Origin: Trichobilharzia regenti
Lineage: Eukaryota; Platyhelminthes; Trematoda; Strigeidida; Schistosomatidae
Direction: 5' to 3'
Length of the DNA stretch: 64,000 nucleotides
Assembly (NCBI GenBank): GCA_944472135.2
Contig: OX235263.1
Coordinates: forward strand, 14,367,517 to 14,431,516
Positions 40,774-51,296 of the stretch are shown here, piece after piece (within the stretch, counting starts at the first letter, position 1; the number at the start of each line of letters is the position of its first letter). Both the position numbers and the translations under genes were made by a program. The notes under the pieces are model-generated. The model was not told the origin of the DNA. It ran no database searches and worked only from the letters and a program-made list of their open reading frames with translations.

Positions 40774-40990
40774 ACATAAGCTTCGTTGGCTTAGCAGTAG
40801 AATGCTCACCAACCACTTAAGTGTTTCGAGGTTCCATCTCAAGCCGATGCCCTCCTTTACCTCGCTAAGCCAGTAATAAACCTGGTAAAGAGAGAAGGTT
40901 GGGCATAAGGCTAGCAACTTCATCCCATACGAATAAATACCACTGCTAACGAAACTTCAAGTCTCTCCAATGGGAAGCAATGACCAATAG
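40774..40990 (+). mobile_element. tRNA-like SINE, family C
   Basis: The head GTTGGCTTAGCAGTAGAATG looks like a box A region, and TTCGAGGTTCCATCTC is a degenerate box B (about 40828). The tail CTCGCTAAGCCAGTAATAAA...CACTGCTAACGAAACTTCAAG is shared with 46608-46745. Confidence 0.5.
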
Positions 40991-41053
40991 GGTGCAGTAG
41001 GTTGAAGGTGAGGCAGTAACTCATTGAAGAAGACATTGCGAAGTGGTCGAGAC

Positions 41054-41292
41054 ATATCATGAATTGGTAGAAGTTGGAATTCATGGGTTGGCCATTGGAT
41101 GGGTTCCCAGTGGCTCAGTGGTGTACTAGCAAGCTCGCCTTATAACCACAAGGTCCTGGGTTCGAACCTCCTGCGGTGGGTGCGTACTGATGAAGAATCC
41201 CAACCAAGGGCGAGGAAACAGCCCTCTACTACTCTCAGCTGGTTTCCCAATGGTTCTCGAACTGATGTCAACACATAATGAAATCCTCGAAC
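41054..41292 (+). mobile_element. Family B SINE with partly intact hammerhead
   Basis: Leader CATGAATTGGTAGAAGTTGG, head CCCAGTGGCTCAGTGG, box B GGGTTCGAACC (about 41158), then core CTGATGA (41187-41193) and a GAAACAGCC block (about 41214). Stem III and the cleavage site are damaged. The tail ends CATAATGAAATCCTCG. Confidence 0.65.
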
Positions 41293-41460
41293 TAATCAAA
41301 AACAACATCCCTACAAAAACAATATTTGAAAATAAAATAATAATCAAGTCATTGAATTGAACTTTTGATTTTCCCGTCGATTGATTGGACCGAAGTGCTC
41401 GGTCTCAGGTTGACATGTCGGCTTCTTGTGCAGATTCTTCGACGATGTCTGGGCATTTAG

Positions 41461-41712
41461 TTAGTATACAATTGGTGGATGGTGGCTAGCAGTGGAATCC
41501 AGGATGCGCATTTCGTCCTATTTGGGACGTGGCCCAAGTGGTCTAGTGGATAACGCTTTGGCGTTTGAAACTATGGGTACTGGGTTCGAGCCTCAGTGGG
41601 AACATCATCACTCACTGAGAAGTGCAGGTACATCCAGCTGACGAGTCCCAAATAGGACGAAATGCGCATCCTGGATTCCACCGCTAGCCACCATCCACCA
41701 ATTGTATACTAA
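41461..41712 (+). mobile_element. SM-alpha-type hammerhead SINE bounded by 68-bp inverted arms
   Basis: The tRNA-like centre (GGCCCAAGTGGTCTAGTGGA box A at about 41531; GGGTTCGAGCC box B at about 41582) is followed by a complete hammerhead (41632-41676). The terminal 68 bp at 41645-41712 are repeated as the reverse complement at 41461-41528 with one mismatch noticed. SM-alpha of schistosomes is a known tRNA-derived retroposon with an active hammerhead. The extra inverted 5' arm is not part of the standard unit as I know it. Confidence 0.75.
41632..41676 (+). ncRNA. SM-alpha-type hammerhead ribozyme
   Basis: Stem I ATCCAG (41632-41637) with CTGGAT (41671-41676); core CTGACGA (41638-41644, N7 = C); stem II GTCC/GGAC with a CAAATA loop (41645-41658); GAA (41659-41661); palindromic stem III ATGC/GCAT (41662-41669); cleavage after C41670. 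Every required core base is present. Confidence 0.85.
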
Positions 41713-42107
41713 TAATCAAGTCACCTAAACCCTATTAGTGTCATCCATTAAATAATTAGTCCAAAAACGTGAAAATCATGTGACAGTGATATGTTTCTTC
41801 ACAATAGTTAGTCAGTGTCAACATGCCAAGGCGCTGGTGGTTATTAACGAAGACAATTATTACACGTAATTAAAAGTTAGAAATGGTTACAACAAGTGGA
41901 TTGCAGAATGCATAATTTTGGAAAAATCAAGAGTAAATAAGGAATAAGCCTCTGCCCAGGTTGATTACTTTAGAGACTTTTAAAGAAAATTAAACGATTT
42001 GGACAATGATAACTTGTAACTAAGGGTGAAGTGGTTATAAGAATAAAATAATTTGTAAAATTATGATTATAAATGTTTAGGGGGAGGGGGGCGAAGTAGT
42101 CCTGTTT
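41713..42107. other. No recognisable gene
   Basis: AT-rich; ends in a G-rich tract near 42080-42095. Nothing recognised. Confidence 0.4.
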
Positions 42108-42245
42108 ATGAACTCATTTAACGAAAGCCACGGTTATGAAAGTAGCTGTACAAATTTCTGTACACACAGGTTTGGCTTGTTCAGGTGGATTTCTATTGCT
42201 TCAGCTGTCTGTAGAATTCAGCACCAAGAACAGTCTGCAAGGCAA
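42108..42245 (-). pseudogene. Penelope-like endonuclease C-terminal fragment
   Basis: Minus strand reads the PLE C-terminal block 'AEAIEIHLNKP...CVQKF' in degraded form. It diverges head to head from the plus-strand PLE piece that starts at about 42246. Confidence 0.5.
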
Positions 42246-42790
42246 CAGTTTCCAGAAAGACTATTTTTCATAAAACAGCAGTTCCTCGGTGACAACATCA
42301 GCGACATCAGTGACAATACGGCCCCTGAAGAATGCAGTTAAAAGAGCTTATTATGCAGCAGAGAAACGTTGTCTCTTCACAACCACCCATATCCTACATT
42401 CGGATAAACCACCTAAATTTGCCTCTTCTATGTGTATCAACCAGTTTGACTGCAGCTGCGGAGCCAGCTACATCGGGCGTACAATTAGGCTGGTTCATCA
42501 TCGTATTTCCGAACATCATCCAACATGGTGAAGCAAGGGACAAACAAGATCTATTCGTAGCTCTATTTTTGCACACCTTGTAGATAGTGAGCATAAGGTT
42601 GATGTTAATACAGCATTTAAAATTATTTATCGCATTCCTACTAATCCTAATTTTGCTCTACGAGTTCGCCTTCTACATACAACAGCCGAAGCAATAGGAA
42701 TCTACTTGTGGAAGAAGCCAAACCAGTGTGCGTTCAGAAGAAATTTGTACAGCCACATTCATTGCCTTGGCCATCGTTACATGACTACTA
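42246..42790 (+). pseudogene. Penelope-like GIY-YIG endonuclease
   Basis: The plus strand encodes the linker 'VTIRPLKNAVKRAYYAAEKR', then 'SSMCINQFDCSCGASYIGRT' (about 42424-42483), 'RLVHHRISEHHPTW', then, past a TGA-type break near 42530, 'TAFKIIYRIPTNPNFALRVR' and 'TTAEAIGIYLWKKPN'. The two halves of the catalytic block are present; stops and a frame change make it a relic. Confidence 0.65.
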
Positions 42791-42794
42791 CAGG

Positions 42795-43230
42795 ACTAAT
42801 TTGTCCCCCTTCCCCTAAACCTTTACAATTATCAAATTTATAATTGCCCAAATTATTTTAGTTTTATTTATTTTGACCACTTCATCTTTAATTACGTGTT
42901 ATCCTTGAAAAATTAATTTATTCTAACCATTTCTACCTTTCAATTGTGTGTATTGATTTTCTCCGTTTATTATCAACCCACTGACATTTTGATACTGACT
43001 AATTATTATTATTATTATTAACAAAGACATCAGTGACACTTGATTGGTAAATTGTTGTGTATTGTAATAAAAATGCTACACGTGTATATTAGAGTAGAGC
43101 CGGAGATGAGGATTTAATTGAAAAGTAAATATTTCTTCGCCCGCTCAATCTTTCTGTTTTCTAAATTTTCTAAATGGGGATTTTTTCTATATAAGATTTT
43201 AGTTTAGACCAATTTCTGTGCATGTATTCT
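42795..43230. other. No recognisable gene
   Basis: AT-rich with a TTA tract at about 43003-43020. Confidence 0.4.
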
Positions 43231-43234
43231 CTGA

Positions 43235-43660
43235 GGTAACTGAAGATTGATGACTTCCTATTGTGACCCATTTATCACTTTTACCCTGTTTCTCAGTCTT
43301 CTCCAAAAGACCTCGACTGAATTCGTATGTGTTCGAGTAAAGGGATTAAACAATTATTTATTTACTAGGAAAATGCCTATGATAAAAATAAGTAATACCA
43401 ACCTTAAATCTAATCCTAATCGTGACTGTAACCCTAAGAAGCTATTAACACATTGTCCAAACAGTACTTAAAAATGAAATTCAAATGGAATTTGCAGCTC
43501 GATTCCTGTACAGAATTCATAAAATGACACTATAGTAATAGTATATCTCGTTATCCAACAACTAGTATACGTCCAAGGTCACTGGAGCGTTCTCACTCCT
43601 GGGCTGTTATACTTTAACTTGGCTATGGACAACTTCAATAAAAAGTATCTTCTTATTGTG
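43235..43660 (+). repeat. Repeat family D, second copy with short telomere-like tract
   Basis: Shares AGCTATTAACACATTGTCCA (about 43440) and the GGTCACTGGAGCGTTCTCAC block (about 43577) with 33690-34215. The CCCTAA-like tract is reduced to about 5 degenerate units (43405-43438). Confidence 0.55.
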
Positions 43661-44415
43661 TGTAAACTTTTCAGTCCACTTAAATCTACATATCTATAAA
43701 TCGAAGCAATTTGAAAAATAAAAAACAACGCAACAGAAATCAACAGAATATATCATATTTGTGTACATTCATGCACTCCTGTTCAATGTTCAGTTGAATT
43801 GTACATTGAATAAATCATGTAAAATTATCAAATATTTCAGTTAGACGATAAAGAATTTGAGTGCATTTTGAATTATAAAAAGATGTATTAAACATAAATC
43901 ACATAATAATTAATTGGTTAAATATTTTGGCAAAATGAATCTACAGTTTTTTTGGTGGAAATTCTGTTCGAATTTCATCATTACATAGTGAATACAAATG
44001 AGTACAAAACATCATGCAATAAAGCTGAGATTTAAACATTTTATTGATCAATGCACTGCCAAAAATCAATAAGTGCACAAATAGACAGAGAGAGTGTGTG
44101 TGTGGCTCTGATGTCTGAAAATAGGTTGTTATTAAATGAAACAATTAAGTTATTCTGTACAGTCAATGATTACCTTTCGAGATTTGTATCTGTAGGGATT
44201 CGAATGACTTCAGTCAAGATCAAGAAATGACCTCAGTTACAGAAGTGCTGAAAAATCAGATAGAGCTGGACGCCTTTGTTTTTCTATTTCGAGGCACACT
44301 TGTGATACCACACGAGACCTTCAGGTCTCAAGCTGAACACACTGACTATGTGCTCAAGAAGATCTGACTCAGTGACTCATGAATTCTGACGTTTATTGTT
44401 TTGTACCGATTTTTG
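43661..44415. other. No recognisable gene
   Basis: AT-rich, short open frames without motifs. Confidence 0.4.
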
Positions 44416-44419
44416 CATC

Positions 44420-44950
44420 ATTATTATTATTATTCCCTTATGTCCCAAAGGTGGAACATAGGGCTTCAAAAATACATATCCACTTTCTTCTATTTTCTGT
44501 CATCTTCATCAGCTGAGTCCAAGATTGAGCATAATCTCTCATCTCCCCCACCTCTCACGATATCCTACATGTCACCCTAGGACAGTCCATTCATCTTTTC
44601 TCGTTGGGTTTCCACTTGAGTAATGGCCTGAGTTGTGCGCTATGTCACTTGACAGTCTCCTCAATGTATGCCCGATCAATCCATCTACATTTTCTCCTAC
44701 ATATTTCTTAAGCAATCGGCTCTTGTTTAGTGGTTTGTTCCCAGCCAGAGTTTCTTGTAACCAATTCTTTCTGGCCAGCCGGCCGGCCGGCTAACTGGTC
44801 ATTCGATCTTCAGAATGGAGCCAGCCAGCAAACGAGGGGCAGTTGTTGATAAATATCTGCAACCTATTGAAAATCGTCTACGTGACACATCAACTTTCTG
44901 ACCCGTATAGAAGGACCAGATTCTGCGTTGAGCTACCACCTTTTAAGCGA
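44420..44950 (-). pseudogene. RTE-type LINE 3' fragment
   Basis: ATT tail and 3' block (CCCTTATGTCCCAAAGGTGG) at 44420-44457, then the same order of conserved segments as other minus RTE copies up to the GTTGATAAA(...)TGCAACC region near 44855. Translation is heavily broken. Confidence 0.6.
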
Positions 44951-45249
44951 ATAAAAATGTGCATTCAGGTATTAAGAGAATAATGGTCAGATGAAGGGAG
45001 ATATACTCCAGCACTGTTTGAATTATAGGTAATATATCGTCAGACAGTGGAGAATACTAATTACTAAACGCCACACACAGAGAGTAAGATCCGACTTAAG
45101 CAAAAAGATGACCATATAGTCGACAGTGACAGATAGTCTTCGAACAATAAAATGACCATCTGGAAATCATAAATATAGACTACCAGACATTGTATTAAAG
45201 CTGGATTTCGTGATAAAGTAGTCTGAATACATATTTGTGGTGTCAGAAA

Positions 45250-46063
45250 TGATAATGATAATCATTTAGTTTATTCCAAAAACAGTACTTGTGATACAGA
45301 ATGGAATCTTCAGCATTATTCACAATATTGCATCTAATTTCCTCAAATTATAAATAAAATTAATCACACAGAAAATTGTCCACATTTACAAGAGGGGTAA
45401 TGTCAAAAACATTCAGCATATAAAATGAAAATAATAATTATAATGATAACAGCTAGGGTGGTTACAATAATAATACAAGTGAAAATTACCGTGGGCTTGT
45501 TTCACACAGTATTGTCAATGCGGTATAGAAATCCCAGCATGTTTAAAATGTATTGAATACAATATTCTCTTTACATAATATGGTTGCGGGAAAAACAAAG
45601 ATTACTGCAGTCATAGAGATAAGCTGGTGTTTGCAATTATGAGAGTAAAAAAAGTAAAGAAGCAACAAGACCACAAATATAACAGAAATAATAAAAGTAA
45701 AACTTGAAAGTATATAAGGATGGATGGATGGAGGATATTGTTTATTTACTAGATGAAAAAAGGTTAGTTAATTGTTGTCTGACACTATTTTCATCACATA
45801 AAATGCGTGGAAAGTATGGTATCATAGAATTTCTATACATAGATGTGCGAGCATACAGTTTTCTGAAGTTACTTCTCCTTCTACCTGAGAAGGAGATGCA
45901 TGGTGAAAGGAGGCTGAGGGTAAAGTGGATGCTCGAAGTCAGACAAAATCCCTCTAGCAAATTTATTGCACGAAGTCAAGTGCCTATCGACAACGACGTT
46001 AAGTATGTGGTCCACTGGGACATCACTCAGCCTACTGACAGTCTTCAGCAAGAATACAACCAA
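45250..46063 (-). pseudogene. LINE (third family) 3' end in left palindrome arm
   Basis: 3' UTR block TTTATTCCAAAAACAGTACT at about 45272 and the C-terminal coding piece on the minus strand: 'LSPCISFSGRRRSNFRKLYA' and 'YRNSMIPYFPRILCDENSVR' (45960-45790). The relative at 30256-31173 has the same block as 'LSPCISSGRTRNQYKEIYS'. The domain boundary between diverged and near-identical palindrome arms falls inside this LINE. Confidence 0.7.
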
Positions 46064-46535
46064 TCAGAAGACGTTGCTTCCCCATTAAAAACAACGCTTA
46101 TAATAATGTACATAAAAGTCTATAAATATTTGTTGATTTTCTCAATAAACGATGCGTTGCATGGCGCTTGTCTTCTGTCGTTACAACGGTAATAATCTGA
46201 GTTTCAAATTTTCAGGAGCTTAATGATATAATTCACTAAAATATCTTCAGAAATGAAGCTGATTTATTCAAGATTTTCGTGTTCTTTTCCAAGAGTTTAT
46301 TTAAACAAAAACATGTAATTTATGATATCATTCACATTCAATGTCCAAGGTAATAAATTTAAAATCTATAGCCATATGTAATTCCAATTCGCATACATCA
46401 TTGTCGTCATTTATGAGTTCAAAAAATTTTGAATGTTCATGTTTCATTTTTATTTGTAAATGAGAATTTATGATAGAAATGAAAAATAAAATATGTGTGA
46501 ATTAATTTTATTATGCAGTTGGCCATAGCAAAGAG
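46064..46535. other. Unassigned part of palindrome arm
   Basis: AT-rich, no motif; mirrored at 51299-51770. Confidence 0.4.
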
Positions 46536-46537
46536 AC

Positions 46538-46745
46538 GGGCGTCAGTGGTACAGCGATTAGGACACTCACCGACCATGCACATGGTTCGGGGTTCGATCC
46601 CTGGCCACGGAAGCACTCCTTTATCTCGCTAAGCCAGTAATAAAGCTGTTTAAGAGGAAAGGTTGGACCATGTGAGGCTAGCAACCCCATCCTGTAAAAA
46701 TAATCCCCACTGCTACAGAAACTTCAAGCCTCTAGCTTGAAGCCG
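46538..46745 (+). mobile_element. Chimeric SINE: family A head with family C tail (left arm)
   Basis: The head GCGTCAGTGGTACAGCGATT plus box B GGGGTTCGATCCC (about 46588) is the family A tRNA-like head. It is followed directly by the family C tail (CTCGCTAAGCCAGTAATAAA...GCTACAGAAACTTCAAG). Confidence 0.6.
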
Positions 46746-46930
46746 CCGTATGTTCCACTGCGGAACGTGAAGGAATAAGAAAAACATAGTAACGAAAGAG
46801 GCTGTACAAATTGCTTTTGAACAAACAGATTTGACTCAGATCTAGCGGATTTTATCCTGACGAAATTAGAGAATAGTCGTCTTATTATAATAAAAGTTTT
46901 TGTATTTCCCAATGAATGAAAAAGCAAAAC
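46730..46930 (-). pseudogene. PLE C-terminal fragment (left arm)
   Basis: Minus strand 'SESNLFVQKQFVQPLSL' is the PLE C-terminal 'LCVQKxxVQxLxLP' block. Mirrored on plus at 50904-51104. Confidence 0.5.
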
Positions 46931-46944
46931 GATATTGTTTTGTT

Positions 46945-46993
46945 TACTGACGTTTCGCTATTTAATGCTGCTGATAATAGTTTTATCAAAGTA
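46945..46993 (-). ncRNA. Hammerhead-like motif, weakened stem II (left arm)
   Basis: Minus strand: TACT, TTGATAA, an imperfect CTATT/AATAG stem II, GAA, ACGTC, AGTA. Same layout as 47181-47229 but the base pair closing stem II at the core is lost. Mirrored at 50841-50889. Confidence 0.4.
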
Positions 46994-47180
46994 TTATTAA
47001 TCCGGAATTTACAAAATCTCAGCATATATATAACAGAGAATTAGCGGGTGAGAAAATATACCACTTAGGTCAAGTTAAATAAAAAGGACATATTGAAAGT
47101 CAGAATAACTATGAAGATTACTAAACCAAATAACAAAGGTAGTAGTACGTCTGTTATGATATCAAATTCCGGATTAATTA

Positions 47181-47229
47181 TACTTTGATAAAGCTATTAG
47201 CAGCAGCATTAAATAGCGAAACGTCAGTA
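47181..47229 (+). ncRNA. Hammerhead-like motif with U3-A8 core (left arm)
   Basis: Stem I TACT (47181-47184) with AGTA (47226-47229); core TTGATAA (47185-47191) plus one extra A; stem II GCTATT/AATAGC (47193-47198, 47212-47217); GAA (47218-47220); stem III AC/GT; cleavage C at 47225. C3 and G8 of the canonical core are replaced by U and A, which would keep the C3-G8 pair as U-A. Confidence 0.5.
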
Positions 47230-47499
47230 AAATCAACAATATCGTTTTGCTTTTTTATTTATTGGGAAATACATAAACCTTCAAACTGTCAAAAGTGAAC
47301 TTGGTTTGAACATATATAATAGTCGTCTTAGACATACAGTATTATACATCTTGCTCTCTATCGTCGATAAGACGGTGATATATTTGTAGTTGTTAGTATA
47401 GAGAGTTAGACTAAGGACATATTGGGGAAATTCAGTTAAGTAACAACTACTGTATAGTCCTGAATACATAAAAGCACTTATATATGTCATGATTGTCAA

Positions 47500-47885
47500 G
47501 GATTCACTTTATTTTATCCGATATTCCGTGTAATTTTCGTGCAGCGGACACCTTACGCTAATCACTGGTGAAGGTTAAGGATAACATAAAGGGAGACAAA
47601 CAATAAAGTTGCCTGTACTGGATCAGTTGTGGAGAATGTGACGCTGTATATGCAGGTGACACTTTCAGACAGGAACATAAACAATGTCTAAAGGTAGTTC
47701 CAAACACCCCTACAGATTTGAAGGAGCTAGAATACAGATCGGCGATTGCACTACACTCCATAGAAATGGGGCACAAGAATGACTTTGATGATAGGACCAA
47801 GGTTCTACAGAAAGGTTTTAGTTCTTATAAGAGAAGATTGACTGCAGACGCCTTACATACATGAGTGAATCCCAAAAGTTTGAAC
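47500..47885 (+). pseudogene. PLE GIY-YIG fragment (left arm)
   Basis: Plus strand reads 'SLVKVKDNIKGDK', then 'CLYWISCGECDAVYAGDTFR' (about 47608-47670) and 'YRSAIALHSIEMGHKNDFDD' to an 'LTADALHT' end at about 47862. The GIY and YIG motifs are degenerate. It is the same subfamily as 38776-38995 and is mirrored on minus at 49949-50334. Confidence 0.6.
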
Positions 47886-48413
47886 AGGCGTGAAGGTGTG
47901 ATCTTGTTATTAACTTATGCATGGCAAATCCTGATTGATAAATAAAATTTGGATAGTGTTATTAGAAAACGGAGATTATCTGAAAAAAATGTGATGTATT
48001 TGCGCTATACATTTCGAACAATCTGATCCCTCACACACTTACTTGTCAAGTCGATACATATGAAAAAGTTAAATTAAACAAAGTGATAAAAATGAGAATT
48101 AAAAATAATTAATTTGAGCAAAGCAAGAACTACAGTTTTAGCAGAATAAAATGGTACCATCTTTTATTTCGTTGCCTTCTCGTCAGCTGCTTACATGGCA
48201 AAAACATTATTAAATATATCTACAACAACAATTTTAACATACTTGCACAGAGTTAAGTTTAAACAAAAATCAATCGACCAATATACTCATACACTAAAAA
48301 TATATACATATATAAATATGCAATATTAACCACTATTCCGAACAATAATAATCAAACACAATGGAAACTTTTAGCATTTCACATTCGGATGAAAGAGAGG
48401 TGAAATTATCCAG

Positions 48414-48889
48414 TTACCAGGTTGGCAAAGAAAGGCTGATAACCGCTTCTTTCTGGACGCATAAATCAGGTTTCAGGCGCTTGATGGAAATGGCTTCAGC
48501 AAACTTAAGGAGAATTGAGCTCTTTTGCCTATCAATAATTTTGAACGACCTTTCAACGTCCACCTCATGACCCGTGTCGAGAAGATGCCTGGTGATGGCA
48601 CTTTTTAAAGCATTTGTTCCCTTTAGACGTAAGCTTTTTGGTACATGTTCAGAAAATCGTAGATATGCCCTTCTTTCTGTCCTTCCAATGTAACTGCTCC
48701 CGCAGATACATGTAAATTTGTATACACAGTTGGAGGTAACATGAGAAGGATATCTATCGATTTTTGATTGCACCAAAGAGCAAGTTGTTCGATAGACGGG
48801 AACGAGCTTAGCTGCAGGATACGCTATGGCTAGTGATGTACTCAGCCTTCTGTTGATCATCGCTGCAATATTTTCACCTTTATAATCAA
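48414..48889 (-). pseudogene. PLE GIY-YIG endonuclease domain, open frame (left arm)
   Basis: The 148-residue frame is a clean PLE endonuclease module: linker 'MINRRLSTSLAIAYPAAKLV', GIY-like 'CVYKFTCICGSSYIGRTERR' with the Cys pairs typical of PLE nucleases, 'YLRFSEHVP' (catalytic Arg and His region), 'SAITRHLLDTGHEVD' and 'PDLCVQKEAVISLSLPTW'. The RT that normally precedes it is missing: homology stops at the palindrome spacer (48889). Mirrored at 48945-49420. Confidence 0.75.
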
Positions 48890-48944
48890 GCTAAAGGTAG
48901 ACTGGCTCTTTTTTTCCACTGTGATTTGTTTTATAAAGGTTTGT

Positions 48945-49420
48945 TTGATTATAAAGGTGAAAATATTGCAGTGATGATCAACAGAAGGCTGAGTACATCA
49001 CTAGCCATAGCGTATCCTGCAGCTAAGCTCGTTCCCGTCTATCGAACAACTTGCTCTTTGGTGCAATCAAAAATCGATAGATATCCTTCTCATGTTACCT
49101 CCAACTGTGTATACAAATTTACATGTATCTGCGGGAGCAGTTACATTGGAAGGACAGAAAGAAGGGCATATCTACGATTTTCTGAACATGTACCAAAAAG
49201 CTTACGTCTAAAGGGAACAAATGCTTTAAAAAGTGCCATCACCAGGCATCTTCTCGACACGGGTCATGAGGTGGACGTTGAAAGGTCGTTCAAAATTATT
49301 GATAGGCAAAAGAGCTCAATTCTCCTTAAGTTTGCTGAAGCCATTTCCATCAAGCGCCTGAAACCTGATTTATGCGTCCAGAAAGAAGCGGTTATCAGCC
49401 TTTCTTTGCCAACCTGGTAA
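48945..49420 (+). pseudogene. PLE GIY-YIG endonuclease domain, open frame (right arm)
   Basis: Mirror image of 48414-48889. The open frame extends 5' into the spacer (from about 48926) and continues through the complete nuclease module to 49420. No stops occur. The two modules face away from each other with their missing RT ends at the centre. Confidence 0.75.
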
Positions 49421-49948
49421 CTGGATAATTTCACCTCTCTTTCATCCGAATGTGAAATGCTAAAAGTTTCCATTGTGTTTGATTATTATTGTTCGGAATA
49501 GTGGTTAATATTGCATATTTATATATGTATATATTTTTAGTGTATGAGTATATTGGTCGATTGATTTTTGTTTAAACTTAACTCTGTGCAAGTATGTTAA
49601 AATTGTTGTTGTAGATATATTTAATAATGTTTTTGCCATGTAAGCAGCTGACGAGAAGGCAACGAAATAAAAGATGGTACCATTTTATTCTGCTAAAACT
49701 GTAGTTCTTGCTTTGCTCAAATTAATTATTTTTAATTCTCATTTTTATCACTTTGTTTAATTTAACTTTTTCATATGTATCGACTTGACAAGTAAGTGTG
49801 TGAGGGATCAGATTGTTCGAAATGTATAGCGCAAATACATCACATTTTTTTCAGATAATCTCCGTTTTCTAATAACACTATCCAAATTTTATTTATCAAT
49901 CAGGATTTGCCATGCATAAGTTAATAACAAGATCACACCTTCACGCCT

Positions 49949-50334
49949 GTTCAAACTTTTGGGATTCACTCATGTATGTAAGGCGTCTGCAGTCAATCTT
50001 CTCTTATAAGAACTAAAACCTTTCTGTAGAACCTTGGTCCTATCATCAAAGTCATTCTTGTGCCCCATTTCTATGGAGTGTAGTGCAATCGCCGATCTGT
50101 ATTCTAGCTCCTTCAAATCTGTAGGGGTGTTTGGAACTACCTTTAGACATTGTTTATGTTCCTGTCTGAAAGTGTCACCTGCATATACAGCGTCACATTC
50201 TCCACAACTGATCCAGTACAGGCAACTTTATTGTTTGTCTCCCTTTATGTTATCCTTAACCTTCACCAGTGATTAGCGTAAGGTGTCCGCTGCACGAAAA
50301 TTACACGGAATATCGGATAAAATAAAGTGAATCC
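49949..50334 (-). pseudogene. PLE GIY-YIG fragment (right arm)
   Basis: Reverse-complement partner of 47500-47885 with the same decayed nuclease block. Confidence 0.6.
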
Positions 50335-50604
50335 TTGACAATCATGACATATATAAGTGCTTTTATGTATTCAGGACTATACAGTAGTTGTTACTTAACT
50401 GAATTTCCCCAATATGTCCTTAGTCTAACTCTCTATACTAACAACTACAAATATATCACCGTCTTATCGACGATAGAGAGCAAGATGTATAATACTGTAT
50501 GTCTAAGACGACTATTATATATGTTCAAACCAAGTTCACTTTTGACAGTTTGAAGGTTTATGTATTTCCCAATAAATAAAAAAGCAAAACGATATTGTTG
50601 ATTT

Positions 50605-50653
50605 TACTGACGTTTCGCTATTTAATGCTGCTGCTAATAGCTTTATCAAAGTA
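50605..50653 (-). ncRNA. Hammerhead-like motif with U3-A8 core (right arm)
   Basis: Mirror of 47181-47229 with identical pairing. Confidence 0.5.
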
Positions 50654-50840
50654 TAATTAATCCGGAATTTGATATCATAACAGACGTACTACTACCTTTG
50701 TTATTTGGTTTAGTAATCTTCATAGTTATTCTGACTTTCAATATGTCCTTTTTATTTAACTTGACCTAAGTGGTATATTTTCTCACCCGCTAATTCTCTG
50801 TTATATATATGCTGAGATTTTGTAAATTCCGGATTAATAA

Positions 50841-50889
50841 TACTTTGATAAAACTATTATCAGCAGCATTAAATAGCGAAACGTCAGTA
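50841..50889 (+). ncRNA. Hammerhead-like motif, weakened stem II (right arm)
   Basis: Mirror of 46945-46993. Confidence 0.4.
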
Positions 50890-50903
50890 AACAAAACAAT
50901 ATC

Positions 50904-51104
50904 GTTTTGCTTTTTCATTCATTGGGAAATACAAAAACTTTTATTATAATAAGACGACTATTCTCTAATTTCGTCAGGATAAAATCCGCTAGATCTGAGT
51001 CAAATCTGTTTGTTCAAAAGCAATTTGTACAGCCTCTTTCGTTACTATGTTTTTCTTATTCCTTCACGTTCCGCAGTGGAACATACGGCGGCTTCAAGCT
51101 AGAG
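50904..51104 (+). pseudogene. PLE C-terminal fragment (right arm)
   Basis: Mirror of 46730-46930 with the 'LFVQKQFVQPLSL' block. Confidence 0.5.
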
Positions 51105-51296
51105 GCTTGAAGTTTCTGTAGCAGTGGGGATTATTTTTACAGGATGGGGTTGCTAGCCTCACATGGTCCAACCTTTCCTCTTAAACAGCTTTATTACTGG
51201 CTTAGCGAGATAAAGGAGTGCTTCCGTGGCCAGGGATCGAACCCCGAACCATGTGCATGGTCGGTGAGTGTCCTAATCGCTGTACCACTGACGCCC
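51089..51296 (-). mobile_element. Chimeric SINE (right arm)
   Basis: Mirror of 46538-46745: family A head (box B reversed at about 51235-51247) and family C tail. Confidence 0.6.

Noticed and set aside
41530..41610. Possible tRNA gene
   Set aside because: Box A and box B are present but no full cloverleaf with acceptor stem could be drawn; it is the head of an SM-alpha-type SINE. The same applies to the heads at 28060-28108, 35712, 36906, 38590 and 41110.
45704..46192. 162-codon frame on plus and its mirror at 51642-52130
   Set aside because: Antisense shadow of the LINE C-terminal coding region; no domain; doubled only because of the palindrome.
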